Positions 48,839 through 57,699 of a stretch of 64,000 bases of DNA are shown here, in pieces. Made by a program: the position numbers and the translations under genes. The first letter of the stretch is position 1, and each line of letters begins with the position of its first letter. The notes under the pieces were generated by a model. The model did not search any database, was not told the origin of the DNA, and worked only from the letters and a program-made list of their open reading frames with translations. Source of the stretch: Agrobacterium larrymoorei (GTDB taxonomy: Bacteria > Pseudomonadota > Alphaproteobacteria > Rhizobiales > Rhizobiaceae); contig NZ_JAUTBL010000002.1 of the NCBI RefSeq assembly GCF_030819275.1, forward strand, positions 2,788,501-2,852,500, written 5' to 3'.

Positions 48839-49351
48839 ATGTCGATCAAAGCAGACGATCTGCCCTACCGCCCCTGCGCCGGTATCATGGTTCTGAACGA
48901 TAAGGGCCTCGTCTGGGCCGGACGCCGCATCTCACAAGGCAACTCTGAGTTCGATGGCTCGCCTCAACTCTGGCAGATGCCGCAGGGTGGCATCGACGAG
49001 GGCGAGGCGCCGCTCGCTGCTGCCATTCGCGAGCTCTATGAAGAGACCGGCATGAAGACCGTGACGCTGCTGGCCGAAGCGCGCGACTGGATCCATTACG
49101 ATCTGCCGCCGCAACTCATTGGCATCGGGCTTCGCGGCAAATATCGCGGCCAGGCACAGAAATGGTTCGCCTTCCGTTTCGATGGCGATGAAAGCGAGAT
49201 CCAGATCAACCCGCCGCCGGGTAGCAACGAGGCGGAGTTCGACGCCTGGGACTGGAAGCCGATGGACACCCTGCCCGAGCTGATCGTCCCGTTCAAGCGG
49301 TCGGTCTATGAGCAGGTGGTCGAGCAGTTCCGTCATCTCGCAGGAAAATAA
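48839..49351 (+). CDS. rppH: RNA pyrophosphohydrolase
   Basis: 170-residue Nudix hydrolase that removes 5' pyrophosphate from mRNA and starts decay; also known as NudH/invasion-associated in related bacteria. The Nudix box [22 protein letters not shown] spans about residues 50-71, and [21 protein letters not shown] begins the fold. ATG 48839 is placed correctly for the family N-terminus. Confidence 0.94.
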   Translation: MSIKADDLPYRPCAGIMVLNDKGLVWAGRRISQGNSEFDGSPQLWQMPQGGIDEGEAPLAAAIRELYEETGMKTVTLLAEARDWIHYDLPPQLIGIGLRGKYRGQAQKWFAFRFDGDESEIQINPPPGSNEAEFDAWDWKPMDTLPELIVPFKRSVYEQVVEQFRHLAGK

Positions 49352-49356
49352 CGGTA

Positions 49357-49386
49357 ATAAAAAAGGCGGCATCTCTGCCGCCTTTT
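49357..49386. terminator. Bidirectional terminator between rppH and bfr
   Basis: A 7-bp perfect stem GGCGGCA-TCTC-TGCCGCC is flanked by A on the left and TTTT on the right, so it can end both converging genes. Confidence 0.88.
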
Positions 49387-49405
49387 CCGATTTATTCCAA
49401 AAGGG

Positions 49406-49897
49406 TTACTCGGATTCCGCAGAGTCGGCCGAGTCGGCGTTGAGCTGACCGTACTTGGCTTCGCCGATCTTGTTGAGAAGATCGAGCTGCGTTTCGAGGA
49501 AGTCGATATGGCCTTCTTCGTCGATGAGGAGCTGTTCGAACAGCTTCATCGAGACATAGTCGCCGGCATCGTGACAGATGTCGCGGGACTTCTTGTAAGC
49601 CGTGCGGGCGTCGTATTCGCCGGCGAGGTCGGCTTCCAGCACTTCCTTGACGTTCTGCCCGATGCGCAGAGGCGCAACGGTCTGAAGGTTCGGGTGGCCT
49701 TCGAGGAAGATGATGCGATCGATGATCTTGTCAGCGTGCTGCATCTCTTCGATCGACTCGGCGCGCTCTTTCTTGGCGAGCTTTGTGTAGCCCCAGTCGT
49801 TCAACAGCCGGTAGTGAAGCCAGTACTGGTTCACTGCACCGAGTTCGAGGAACAGTGCCTCGTTAAGCTGCTCGATGACTCTTGTGTCGCCTTTCAA
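49406..49897 (-). CDS. bfr: Bacterioferritin
   Basis: 163-residue haem-containing ferritin that oxidises and stores iron in a 24-mer. From a TTG start at 49897, which follows AGGAGAGCGGACA, the ferroxidase ligands fall on canonical numbers: E18, Y25, E51, H54, E94, E127 and H130, and the haem ligand is M52; this numbering supports the TTG over an ATG 24 bases upstream. The C-terminus is acidic and serine-rich. It overlaps the end of bfd by 35 bases, so the two are coupled. Confidence 0.95.
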   Translation of the reverse strand: MKGDTRVIEQLNEALFLELGAVNQYWLHYRLLNDWGYTKLAKKERAESIEEMQHADKIIDRIIFLEGHPNLQTVAPLRIGQNVKEVLEADLAGEYDARTAYKKSRDICHDAGDYVSMKLFEQLLIDEEGHIDFLETQLDLLNKIGEAKYGQLNADSADSAESE

Positions 49898-50174
49898 TGT
49901 CCGCTCTCCTGTTGTCTTCATGCAATTGTTTCAGGCGGGACATAAAATCAAAAACTTCGGCCTCAGTCGAGTGCCGACGTGCATGATATTCTTCCGTGGT
50001 CTTGATGATCAGGTCGACGACAGTCGGGAAACAGCCGCAGCAACGACCACGCTTCTGCATGGCGTGATAGACTTTTGCCGGAACGATGAGCTGCCAACAG
50101 TCTTCATCAAGAAGCTCGTTGATGACATCGCGAATGTCGTTGTCGGTGATGTAATTGCAGCTACAAACCAGCAT
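49863..50174 (-). CDS. bfd: Bacterioferritin-associated ferredoxin
   Basis: 103-residue [2Fe-2S] protein that reduces bacterioferritin to release iron. The Cys pattern is MLVCSC (C4, C6) and RCCGC (C45/C46, C48). The C-terminal 40 residues ([20 protein letters not shown]...) extend beyond the usual 60-residue Bfd and lie partly over the bfr start. It is the first gene of the bfd-bfr operon, with an Irr-type box about 100 bases upstream. Confidence 0.9.
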   Translation of the reverse strand: MLVCSCNYITDNDIRDVINELLDEDCWQLIVPAKVYHAMQKRGRCCGCFPTVVDLIIKTTEEYHARRHSTEAEVFDFMSRLKQLHEDNRRADIERRHKSHRAA

Positions 50175-50213
50175 GATCCATTGCCTGCGTGACGCAACAC
50201 GTTGTTTTCCCTG

Positions 50214-50242
50214 TTAAACCAAAACAGGACATTCGATGTCAA
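50214..50242 (-). promoter_or_regulatory. Candidate promoter of bfd-bfr
   Basis: Minus strand: TTGACA (50242-50237), a 17-base spacer and a weak -10 GTTTAA (50219-50214). It lies 40 bases upstream of bfd and downstream of the Irr-like box. Confidence 0.5.
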
Positions 50243-50275
50243 GAAAAACAATGGCACAATTCGACAAGTGATATA

Positions 50276-50292
50276 TTTAGAGGATTTCTAAA
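50276..50292. promoter_or_regulatory. Irr box (iron control element) upstream of bfd-bfr
   Basis: TTTAGAGGATTTCTAAA matches the rhizobial ICE consensus TTTAGAAnnnTTCTAAA at all but one position. Irr binds such sites under low iron and represses iron-storage genes, which fits the downstream bfd-bfr operon. Confidence 0.8.
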
Positions 50293-50422
50293 CTAGACGA
50301 AAAACTTCGTGTTTTCATCGATTTAGCGGATTCTTGATGAGAGGCGTATGGATTGCCATGCGCCACTCCGCCCACGCCCCAAGCGCGCGATCACGGACTT
50401 GTGATCGTATTTTTGATGCCTA

Positions 50423-51148
50423 TCAGGCGAAATACTGTCCGCCATTGGCCGTCAGCGTCGATCCAGTGATGAAGCCTGCGTCATCGGAGGCAAGGAACAG
50501 GGCGCACCGTGCAATCTCTTCCGGCTCACCCAATCGCCCCACCGGGATATGCGGCAGGATCCGCTCCTTCAAAACGGCCTCAGGAATGGCACGCACCATC
50601 TCCGTGCCGATATAACCGGGGCATATGGCGTTGACGGTGATGTTGCGCGAGGCGCCTTCCTGGGCCAGCGCCTTTGTCAGCCCGATATCGCCCGCCTTGG
50701 ATGCCGAATAATTCGCCTGCCCCGCCTGGCCCTTCTGGCCGTTGATCGACGAGATGGTGATGATGCGACCGAAGCCCCGCTCGCGCATGCCAGGCCAGAT
50801 CGGATGCGTCATATTGAAGACGCCGTTGAGATTGGTATCGACGACCTCACGCCATTGCTGTGGCGTCATCTTGTGGAACATGGCGTCGCGGGTAATGCCG
50901 GCATTGTTGACAAGGATGTCAATCGGTCCGAGCGCCCGTTCCACCTCGGCCACGCCCGCCACGCAGGCATCATAATCGCGCACGTCCCATTGATAGGCCG
51001 GAATGCCGGTCGTCTGCCGAAATGCCTCGGCGCGATCCTCGGTGAAAGCGTAATTGACCGCGACCTTGTAGCCTGCCGCCTGAAACGCTTTCGCGATCGC
51101 AGCACCGATACCGCTTGTTCCACCCGTTACCAACGCCACCCGGCTCAT
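50423..51148 (-). CDS. phaB: Acetoacetyl-CoA reductase
   Basis: 241-residue NADPH-dependent SDR forming (R)-3-hydroxybutyryl-CoA for polyhydroxybutyrate. MSRVALVTGGTSGIGAAIAKAFQ is the nucleotide motif, SSINGQKGQAGQANYSASKAG carries catalytic Ser, Tyr and Lys, and VNAICPGYIGTEMV follows. ATG 51148 is the start that places the Rossmann strand first. It follows phaA by 32 bases, forming a phaA-phaB operon. Confidence 0.93.
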   Translation of the reverse strand: MSRVALVTGGTSGIGAAIAKAFQAAGYKVAVNYAFTEDRAEAFRQTTGIPAYQWDVRDYDACVAGVAEVERALGPIDILVNNAGITRDAMFHKMTPQQWREVVDTNLNGVFNMTHPIWPGMRERGFGRIITISSINGQKGQAGQANYSASKAGDIGLTKALAQEGASRNITVNAICPGYIGTEMVRAIPEAVLKERILPHIPVGRLGEPEEIARCALFLASDDAGFITGSTLTANGGQYFA

Positions 51149-51180
51149 CGTCAAGGCCCTCGATTCCATTGAGTAACCCT

Positions 51181-52398
51181 TTAGATGGGCCAACGTGGCA
51201 TTTCAATGATTTGGCCCGACAGCCCTTCGAGGCACATGGCAATACCCATGCCGCCGCCGATGCAAAGTGTCACGAGACCCTTGCTTGCCCGGCGCCGCTT
51301 CATCTCGAAAACAAGCGTGTTCAGAACACGCGCACCGGATGCGCCAATGGGATGACCGATCGCAATCGCACCGCCATTCACGTTGACGATTTCCGGATCG
51401 AGACCGAGATCGCGCACCACCGCGCAGGATTGCGCGGCAAAAGCTTCGTTTGCCTCGACCAGATCAAGATCGCCAACCGACCAGCCCGCCTTGGCCAGAG
51501 CCTTTCGCGAGGCGGGGATCGGTCCGGTCCCCATGATTTGAGGATCGACACCGGCGGTTGCCCAAGACGCGATGCGCGCCAGCGGCTGGATATTGCGCCG
51601 GGCTGCCTCTTCTTCCGTCATCAGCAGCACGGCGGCAGCGCCGTCATTAAGGCCGGAGGCGTTGCCCGCCGTCACGCTACCCTCCTTGTCGAAGGCAGGG
51701 CGCAGCTTGGTCAGCGCCTCCAGCGACGCGCCTGCGCGGATATATTCGTCGGCGGAGATCGTCACATCGCCCTTGCGGCCCTTGATGACAAAGGGCGCGA
51801 TCTCGTCTTCGAAGCGCCCGGCTGACTGCGCCGCCTCCGCGCGGTTTTGCGAGCGCACCGCATATTCGTCCTGCTCTTCACGAGACAACTGCCACTGGCG
51901 GGCGATGTTCTCTGCGGTGATGCCCATATGATAGCCATGAAACGCATCGATCAGGCCATCCTTCAACATGGTATCGACCATCTTGAAATCGCCCATCTTC
52001 ACGCCGCCGCGCAAATGCGCCGCGTGCGGAGCCATGGACATGGATTCCTGTCCGCCCGCAACGATGATGGACGCATCACCCAACGCGATCTGTTGCGCGC
52101 CGAGCGCGACAGCCCGCAGGCCAGAACCACAAAGCTGATTGATGCCGAAGGCGGTTGCTTCCTGCGGAATGCCGGCCTTCATTGCGGCCTGGCGCGCCGG
52201 GTTCTGGCCCTCGGCGGCAGTCAACACCTGACCAAGGATCGCTTCATCGACATCCGCCGCCGCAACGCCTGCCCGTTCCAGAACCGCAGTGATGACGGAT
52301 GCGCCAAGTTCGTGCGCCGGAGTATTCGCAAAGCTGCCATTGAACGAGCCGACCGGCGTGCGTGCGGCGCTCGCGATCACGATGGAGGATGAAGGCAT
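51181..52398 (-). CDS. phaA: Acetyl-CoA acetyltransferase (beta-ketothiolase)
   Basis: 405-residue thiolase condensing two acetyl-CoA. The nucleophile C90 is in [14 protein letters not shown], the His in [21 protein letters not shown], and the second Cys in [12 protein letters not shown]. The C-terminus [12 protein letters not shown] runs about 12 residues past the usual end after CLE(R/G)L, possibly a lost stop. A CTGCnnnGCAG site, the PhaR motif, lies about 83 bases upstream. Confidence 0.94.
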   Translation of the reverse strand: MPSSSIVIASAARTPVGSFNGSFANTPAHELGASVITAVLERAGVAAADVDEAILGQVLTAAEGQNPARQAAMKAGIPQEATAFGINQLCGSGLRAVALGAQQIALGDASIIVAGGQESMSMAPHAAHLRGGVKMGDFKMVDTMLKDGLIDAFHGYHMGITAENIARQWQLSREEQDEYAVRSQNRAEAAQSAGRFEDEIAPFVIKGRKGDVTISADEYIRAGASLEALTKLRPAFDKEGSVTAGNASGLNDGAAAVLLMTEEEAARRNIQPLARIASWATAGVDPQIMGTGPIPASRKALAKAGWSVGDLDLVEANEAFAAQSCAVVRDLGLDPEIVNVNGGAIAIGHPIGASGARVLNTLVFEMKRRRASKGLVTLCIGGGMGIAMCLEGLSGQIIEMPRWPI

Positions 52399-52478
52399 GG
52401 ATGTTTTCTCCCGAATTTTGCCGCGAGACTGTCAAAGCTTAGGGCGTAAGTCAATTTACCCAGGTCGATTTGAAAGGA

Positions 52479-52540
52479 CGCTGCAGAGCAGCATCCGCAT
52501 GCTGCAAAATTGCTGCGCAAGAAAGTGACTGCTGCATCGC
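52479..52540. promoter_or_regulatory. PhaR-type TGC-rich operator region
   Basis: CTGCAGAGCAG (52481-52491) fits the CTGCnnnGCAG motif recognised by PhaR proteins, and is followed by GCTGCAAAATTGCTGCGCAA and CTGCTGCA. The cluster sits upstream of phaA and in the same divergent gap as phaR. Confidence 0.65.
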
Positions 52541-52603
52541 ACAAACCATTTGTCAGACGCCTTTGTTTCAGCATAGTCTTTTGAATGGGAAGAGCAAAAA
52601 ACA

Positions 52604-52709
52604 CTAAAGCGTAACGCGATCTTTCAGATTCGCTCACACGCTTTATGTCCTTGTTTTATGGCATGTCGTTATCGCAAACCGCTGCACACATTTGCGCGAC
52701 ATGATCTAG
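52604..52709 (-). repeat. Dispersed repeat (AGAGCATG...GATCGCG), copy B
   Basis: Opposite-orientation relative of 43969-44075. On the minus strand the blocks CATGTCGCGCAAA, GCAGCGGTTTGCGATAACGA and ATCTGAAAGATCGCG align in the same order and spacing. It occupies the phaR-proximal half of the phaA-phaR gap. Confidence 0.75.
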
Positions 52710-52745
52710 GAAAACAAGCAAGACCGGCATCGCGAGGAGGCGAGG

Positions 52746-53324
52746 ATGGGAAGACATGGCGGCGAGACCGTTATCAAGAAATACGCCAACCGGCGGCTCT
52801 ATAACACCGGGACCAGCACCTATGTGACGCTGGAAGACCTGGCGAAGATGGTCAAGCGCGGCGAAGACTTCAAGGTTCAGGACGCCAAGACATCTGAAGA
52901 CATTACCCATGCCGTGCTGACGCAGATCATCGTCGAGCAGGAAGCCAAGACCGGCAACACGCTTCTGCCGACCGCCTTCCTTCGACAATTGATCTCCTAT
53001 TATGGCGACCAGATGCAGGTGGTCGTGCCGACCTTTCTCGAACATTCGATGAAGGCATTCTCCGAGCAGCAGAGCCATATGCAGGAGCATATGGGCAAGG
53101 CTTTCGGCGACCCGTCTCTAACAAAGAATTTTTCCGCGCCCTTCCAGTTGATGGAAGAGCAGATCAAACGCAACACGGAACTCTTCAAGCAGACGATGCA
53201 GATGTTCACGCCCTTTGCCGCGCCCGCATCGACGCCTAAGGAACAGCGCAAGCCCGACGCCTCGGAGATCGATGAGCTAAAGGCGCAACTGCGCAACCTT
53301 CAGACCAAGCTCGATCAGCTCTGA
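52746..53324 (+). CDS. phaR: Polyhydroxyalkanoate synthesis repressor
   Basis: 192-residue repressor of PHA genes. The N-terminal DNA-binding PHB_acc_N domain IKKYANRRLYNTGTSTYVTLEDLAKMVKRGEDFKVQDAKTSEDIT (about 10-55) is diagnostic, followed by the PHB accumulation domain (about 60-110) and a C-terminal amphipathic coiled coil. PhaR leaves the DNA when PHA granules form. GAGGAGGCGAGG gives the ribosome binding site. Confidence 0.95.
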   Translation: MGRHGGETVIKKYANRRLYNTGTSTYVTLEDLAKMVKRGEDFKVQDAKTSEDITHAVLTQIIVEQEAKTGNTLLPTAFLRQLISYYGDQMQVVVPTFLEHSMKAFSEQQSHMQEHMGKAFGDPSLTKNFSAPFQLMEEQIKRNTELFKQTMQMFTPFAAPASTPKEQRKPDASEIDELKAQLRNLQTKLDQL

Positions 53325-53349
53325 CAGTCGGCAGCCTACAAGCGGAAAC

Positions 53350-54720
53350 TCATCCCCGGCCTAACAGCTGGTAAGATGGAAGCGCCACGTCAGCGCTCGC
53401 GCCGTGCCGAATGATCGACCGGTCGCTTTGCGGACGGGCAAGAACCTGGCTCATGGTCCAGGCATTCAGGATCATCAGGTCGGCCTTGCGGCCGATGGCG
53501 ATCAGACCGGCATCCTGCCCCATGATCGATGCGGGAACGGCGGCGGCCAGCGTTGCCGCGTCACCATAGGGGTGATCGAGATGCAGGATCTTCACCGCCT
53601 GCCTCCAGGTGTCGAGCATGTCGTGATCCCCATAGGCATAGAACGTGTCGCGGCAGTTATCGCCCGCAACCGCGACACGAATACCAGCGGCGCGCAGTTC
53701 CTTGACGGGCGTTACCCCTCGCCACCGCGGGGTTCTGAGCTGCTGGCGGTCCTGCAGATACATATTCACGGTCGGCAACGTCACAATGCTGATGCCGGCC
53801 TGCGCCAGAAGCGCGAGACGCTCGGCGAGTTTCTCCTCCTCAAGAAGTGCCAGTGAACAGCAGTGGCCGCATGTCACCCGCCCCTCATACCCGTAGCGCA
53901 TCGTCGCGCGCGCAATCGCGGGAAGGGAATCCCCCGTTGCCGCCTCATCCACGTGCAGGTCGATGTCGAGGTCTCGCTCGCTTGCCAGCCTGAAGAGAAT
54001 GTCCAGCAACCCCTCCATGTCGTCCAGACCCCCATGCGTGCCGCCGCTGGCACGTGTGACCCCGCCCATGAGACCGCCGCCGTCTGCCACAAGATCGGCA
54101 AGATCGCGGCCATGACCGGAGGCGTAGACGTCGAGCGGAACAAGCGCGACGGCTTGCAAGGCAATGCGCGACAACCAGCGTTCAGCGGCCTGTCGATAGG
54201 CGGCCCAGGTGATATGTGCCTGCCCCTCATGACTGTCGAGATGGGTCCGAATGGCTGCAACGCCATGGGCGTAGGCAGTCTCAAGTCCGAATTCCATGCG
54301 CGCGGTCACGTCCTCATGGCTCCAATGCGCCAGACGATCGGCCGTCGTTGCCGCGCGCGCGCCTGCATGGGTTCCACCGGAATCAGGCGCGCGATCCACC
54401 ATATGTCCCTTGTCGAGATGGGCATGAACATCGACAAGAAGCGGCCAGACGTGGCGGCCCGCAAGATCGATGACGTGAACTGCACCGTCAACGGCAAGAA
54501 CGCCAGCGGGAGCGATGTCAGCGATCGCATCATCTTGCACAAGGAGATCGACCAGAAGCGCCCCGTCCCGATCCCTGAGGCCTCCTTCAAGCCCTGGAGC
54601 TGCCATCAACGCCGCAGGGATCCGCGCGTTGCGCAAATGCACCTGACCTTTCCCGGTCAGGCTCCCTATGGCCAGACCCGCCCGTTCGGGGATAGTTTCC
54701 GTGCTCTTCTCTATTGTCAT
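53350..54720 (-). CDS. CodA-like cytosine/isoguanine deaminase family amidohydrolase
   Basis: 456 residues from ATG 54720. Metal ligands are H99 and H101 in VDVHAHLDKGHM, with DLHVDEAATGDSLPA and TCGHCCSLALLEEEKL as further barrel motifs and AGDNCRDTFYAYGDHDML near the end (catalytic Asp), the CodA arrangement. CodA-type enzymes deaminate cytosine and also isoguanine to xanthine. It is the last gene of dioxygenase-lysR-deaminase, downstream of an NMT1-type leader RNA, so a purine substrate is likely but unproven. Confidence 0.85.
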   Translation of the reverse strand: MTIEKSTETIPERAGLAIGSLTGKGQVHLRNARIPAALMAAPGLEGGLRDRDGALLVDLLVQDDAIADIAPAGVLAVDGAVHVIDLAGRHVWPLLVDVHAHLDKGHMVDRAPDSGGTHAGARAATTADRLAHWSHEDVTARMEFGLETAYAHGVAAIRTHLDSHEGQAHITWAAYRQAAERWLSRIALQAVALVPLDVYASGHGRDLADLVADGGGLMGGVTRASGGTHGGLDDMEGLLDILFRLASERDLDIDLHVDEAATGDSLPAIARATMRYGYEGRVTCGHCCSLALLEEEKLAERLALLAQAGISIVTLPTVNMYLQDRQQLRTPRWRGVTPVKELRAAGIRVAVAGDNCRDTFYAYGDHDMLDTWRQAVKILHLDHPYGDAATLAAAVPASIMGQDAGLIAIGRKADLMILNAWTMSQVLARPQSDRSIIRHGASADVALPSYQLLGRG

Positions 54721-54785
54721 GATGTTACTTTCACATCCTATAGCGTGTCGCGCGAAGGTGTTCCGCTGGTGGCACTGGTGATGCG

Positions 54786-55769
54786 TCAAGCACCCTCGTC
54801 TTCGGGTAACCTCAATCGTTCCGAGGCGAAATTGATGAAATGGCTCGCGGCGGGCGATAGCGAGCCACGCGCCCGATGCAGAATGTTGAGCCGCTGCAGG
54901 CCACCGCCGCCAGCAAGAGGAATGAAGGCAAGCTCGCCATTAGCAAGCTCCCGATCCACATCGACGCGATTCAAGAAGGTGACATGCGGTTCGACATAGG
55001 CAAGCCGCTTCATCAGCTCCATCGAATTGGTCTCGACAACCGGGTCGAGTTGCGCCCGCGCCGGCGCCAGGTTCTCCACCAGTTCGCGCAGCGACAGGCT
55101 CCTGTCCGCAAGCACCATCGGATAGGCAAGGCAGTCGGAGATTCTCAGCGTCTTGCGCAGCGCCAGGGGATGATGGGGAGCGACCACGACGCCCAGCCTG
55201 TGGCGAAACTCTGCAACCCGTTGCAGGCGGCTATCCTCTGGAAGATTGTAGGCCAGGGCAAGATCGGCCCGGCCGGATGCGACCAGTTCGATAACGCTGT
55301 CCCGATCGCCGACGATCACGCGCAGGCTCACTTGCGAGATTGCGCTACGATAGGCGGCAACGATCTCGGCGAGCCTTCCGGCAGCCAGCGTCGCCATGGT
55401 GGCGACCGTCACCTCGCCGCGCGAGAGGCCGCGCAACGCCTTGATCTGGTTTCGCATGGCCTCATGCGCTTTCAGCGTGTCGCGAATATGCGCGATCAGC
55501 AACTCGCCGGAACTGGTGAGCTTCAGCCCCTTGGGCAGCCGCTCGAAAATCGGCGCGCCGAGTTCTGTCTCCAGGTCGAGAATATAGCGATTGATGGCAG
55601 ACGCTGCGACATTGAGCTTCTTTGCGGCCTTGCGGATCGAGCCTTGGCGCGCAACCTCGTCTATATAGCGCAAGGCGCGACCATGCAGCATATGCGTTCC
55701 CATGTTTGAAGAGGAGCGCGAGGCGCCCCCCTCCACGATGGCATTGCCGCTGGGCGCAATCAACGTCAT
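54786..55769 (-). CDS. LysR-family transcriptional regulator
   Basis: 327 residues; a start at 55691 (MLHGRALRYIDEVARQGSI) is also plausible. The N-terminal HTH is RQGSIRKAAKKLNVAASAINRYILDLETELGAPIFERLPKGLKLTSSG; the rest is the two-lobed ligand domain (about 120-320, LRELVENLAPARAQLD). Its ATG overlaps the upstream dioxygenase stop by 4 bases, so it is cotranscribed with the genes it probably regulates, an unusual arrangement for LysR. Confidence 0.88.
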   Translation of the reverse strand: MTLIAPSGNAIVEGGASRSSSNMGTHMLHGRALRYIDEVARQGSIRKAAKKLNVAASAINRYILDLETELGAPIFERLPKGLKLTSSGELLIAHIRDTLKAHEAMRNQIKALRGLSRGEVTVATMATLAAGRLAEIVAAYRSAISQVSLRVIVGDRDSVIELVASGRADLALAYNLPEDSRLQRVAEFRHRLGVVVAPHHPLALRKTLRISDCLAYPMVLADRSLSLRELVENLAPARAQLDPVVETNSMELMKRLAYVEPHVTFLNRVDVDRELANGELAFIPLAGGGGLQRLNILHRARGSLSPAASHFINFASERLRLPEDEGA

Positions 55770-56770
55770 TTCTTGGCGAAGTTGGCGTTGATACGGCGGG
55801 TGAGATACTCCCCAGCGGTGATCGGCTCATATTTGCCGAGCGGACCCACCATGACAGCGTCCTTGTTCGCCTGGCAGAAGAAGGGGAGCGACAAGCGGCG
55901 GCCGAGATATTCGCCCGGACGTGGCATTCGGACGCGATGCAGCGTCGATTGCAGTTGGTCATCCGACCAGCGCATCAGCATGTCGCCAATATTGCAGGTG
56001 ATGTAACCGTTTCTAGGCGGCACGTCGGTCCACTGGCCGGCTGCGGCATCCTTGCCGGGGCAAACCTGAAGACCGCCCTCGCCTTCCTTCTGGTGAAGGA
56101 TCGTCAAGCAATCGAAATCCGAATGGGCGCCCGCGCGCCAGAACTGGAAGTCTTCCGGCTTGGCATTCTCCATGGACATATAGTGGATGAGGCGCAGGGT
56201 AGACTGGTACTGATCGGAAGACGGATCATGCGCCTTGGCAAAGAAATCCTCGGCAAAGCCCATCTTTAGCGCGAAGCAGGACAGAATGCGCATGCCAAGC
56301 TGCCAGTTCTGGGCTTCGAAGCGGAGCATGGTCTCCTTGAAGCCCGGAAGCTCCTCCTCGCTTGGCCACAGATTGGTCATTTCGGGCCGGGTGATCTGAT
56401 AGCTTTCCTTGTTGTCCGGCGTTCCGGTGGAGGGCCGCACCTGCGCTTTGAACTCCCAGCCGGCATTGACACCCTTGGGCATCGGATATTGCGCCTTGAT
56501 CTCCTGCGGCAAGGCAAACAGGCGCCAGGCCGTGTCGAAGGCAAGATCGATATCATCCTGCGCTATTCCGTGATTATAGACCTGGAAGAAACCGATCTCG
56601 ACGGACGCCGTCCAGAGCTGATCGGCAATCTCCTGTTTGCGGTTTTCGAAGTCGGAGAGATCGATAACCGGGATTTCGCGTTCGACGGTCGTTCCCTCGC
56701 CGCCGATGGTCGTCTCCTTGTTGAGTTCGGCCAGGCTGTAATTTGCTGCATTCATCATGGTCTTCTCCAT
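55766..56770 (-). CDS. Isopenicillin-N-synthase-like Fe(II)/2-oxoglutarate dioxygenase
   Basis: 334 residues. The facial triad is H216, D218 (GAHSDFDCLTILHQ) and H278 (STLHRVRMP), with R292-L-S294 as the RxS co-substrate motif. REIPVIDLSDF and EIGFFQVYNHGI are the DIOX_N signature. Members of this family include plant-type hydroxylases and xanthine dioxygenases; the NMT1-type leader RNA directly upstream favours a purine role. ATG 56770 follows GGGAGCAAAGC; ATGs at 56758 and 56755 are alternatives. Confidence 0.87.
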   Translation of the reverse strand: MEKTMMNAANYSLAELNKETTIGGEGTTVEREIPVIDLSDFENRKQEIADQLWTASVEIGFFQVYNHGIAQDDIDLAFDTAWRLFALPQEIKAQYPMPKGVNAGWEFKAQVRPSTGTPDNKESYQITRPEMTNLWPSEEELPGFKETMLRFEAQNWQLGMRILSCFALKMGFAEDFFAKAHDPSSDQYQSTLRLIHYMSMENAKPEDFQFWRAGAHSDFDCLTILHQKEGEGGLQVCPGKDAAAGQWTDVPPRNGYITCNIGDMLMRWSDDQLQSTLHRVRMPRPGEYLGRRLSLPFFCQANKDAVMVGPLGKYEPITAGEYLTRRINANFAKK

Positions 56771-56775
56771 GCTTT

Positions 56776-56789
56776 GCTCCCGCAGGAGC
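56776..56789 (-). promoter_or_regulatory. RBS-sequestering hairpin of leader RNA 1
   Basis: Minus strand GCTCC-tgcg-GGAGC: the right arm is the ribosome binding site of the dioxygenase gene. The same GGAGCAA can instead pair with TTGCTCC of the aptamer P1 (56804-56798), giving mutually exclusive structures. Confidence 0.6.
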
Positions 56790-56797
56790 TGGGTTGA

Positions 56798-56834
56798 GGA
56801 GCAATGTCCAGGCGCGCCCGACTGCTTCTACTCC
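56798..56834 (-). promoter_or_regulatory. NMT1-motif (xanthine) riboswitch-like aptamer, copy 1
   Basis: Minus strand, directly upstream of the dioxygenase: P1 GGAG/CTCC, internal TAGAAGC and CATTG, and P2 GTC-GG...CC-TG-GAC. Stem bases covary with copy 2 (59665-59706) while the internal bases are identical. I recall this motif as the NMT1 RNA, later shown to bind xanthine, found before NMT1-type transporters and isopenicillin-N-synthase-like genes. No covariance model was run. Confidence 0.75.
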
Positions 56835-56844
56835 GGGATGGGGT

Positions 56845-57699
56845 TCAGTCTTTCTTCGGCAGGCTCCAGGGAAAAAGGAGACGCTGCGTTGCCTGCACGA
56901 TCTGGAACAGAAGGAGCGAGAGGACGGCGAGCACGAAAAGTCCGGCCCACGCTTCCGGCAATCTGAACATCGAGGTGGAGAACTGGATGAAGTAACCCAC
57001 GCCCGCTTCCGACGCGCAGAATTCCGCGACCACCGCACCGATGACGGCAAGTGTGATGGAAATCTTCAGCGCCGAGAAAATGTAAGGCACGGCGAAAGGC
57101 AGACGGATTTGCGTCATTTCCCGAAAACTCGGCGCCCTGAGACTTCGCGACAGTTCGATCAACTCAGGTGGTGTCGCGGCAAGCCCCGTCGCTGTCGAGA
57201 CCACCAATGGGAAGAAGGTGATGAGACAGGTGATCACGATGCGCGGCGCATCACCGGCACCCAACACCACGATAATGATCGGCGCGATGGCGACGACCGG
57301 TGTCGACTGGATGACCACCAGCACCGGGTAGAGCGTTTTGGAGAGGATGGGTGAACGAATAAGAATGATCGCCAATGGAATGGCGATGACGATGGAGAGA
57401 AGATAGCCGATCAGCGCCACGCGCAGCGTCGACCAGACATGCAGGCTCCAGCGGCTGAAGCCAATGGCCGGAAAGGCATCGAAAATCGCCGAGGGACGTG
57501 GCAATAGGTAGGACGGGATGGCAAGCATCCGGCAGGCGAGCTCCCAGATCAGCACGATGCCGATCATCGTCAGCAGAAAGGGAACGCCTGGTAGGCTGAC
57601 GGCCCGACGGACCGCAAGCCACATCCTTTTGCCGAAACCTGGCACGTCAAGCGGCCTTTCGGCCGATAAGGAGATCGCGGAGAGTGGCTGATAGGTCAT
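56845..57699 (-). CDS. ABC transporter permease (SsuC/TauC type)
   Basis: 284 residues with about six transmembrane helices and the permease loop EAA region ([48 protein letters not shown]), typical of the nitrate/sulfonate/pyrimidine-precursor group. The gene start overlaps the ATPase gene by 53 bases. It is the last gene of the ABC operon; leader RNA copy 1 begins 11 bases after its stop. Confidence 0.9.
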   Translation of the reverse strand: MTYQPLSAISLSAERPLDVPGFGKRMWLAVRRAVSLPGVPFLLTMIGIVLIWELACRMLAIPSYLLPRPSAIFDAFPAIGFSRWSLHVWSTLRVALIGYLLSIVIAIPLAIILIRSPILSKTLYPVLVVIQSTPVVAIAPIIIVVLGAGDAPRIVITCLITFFPLVVSTATGLAATPPELIELSRSLRAPSFREMTQIRLPFAVPYIFSALKISITLAVIGAVVAEFCASEAGVGYFIQFSTSMFRLPEAWAGLFVLAVLSLLLFQIVQATQRLLFPWSLPKKD

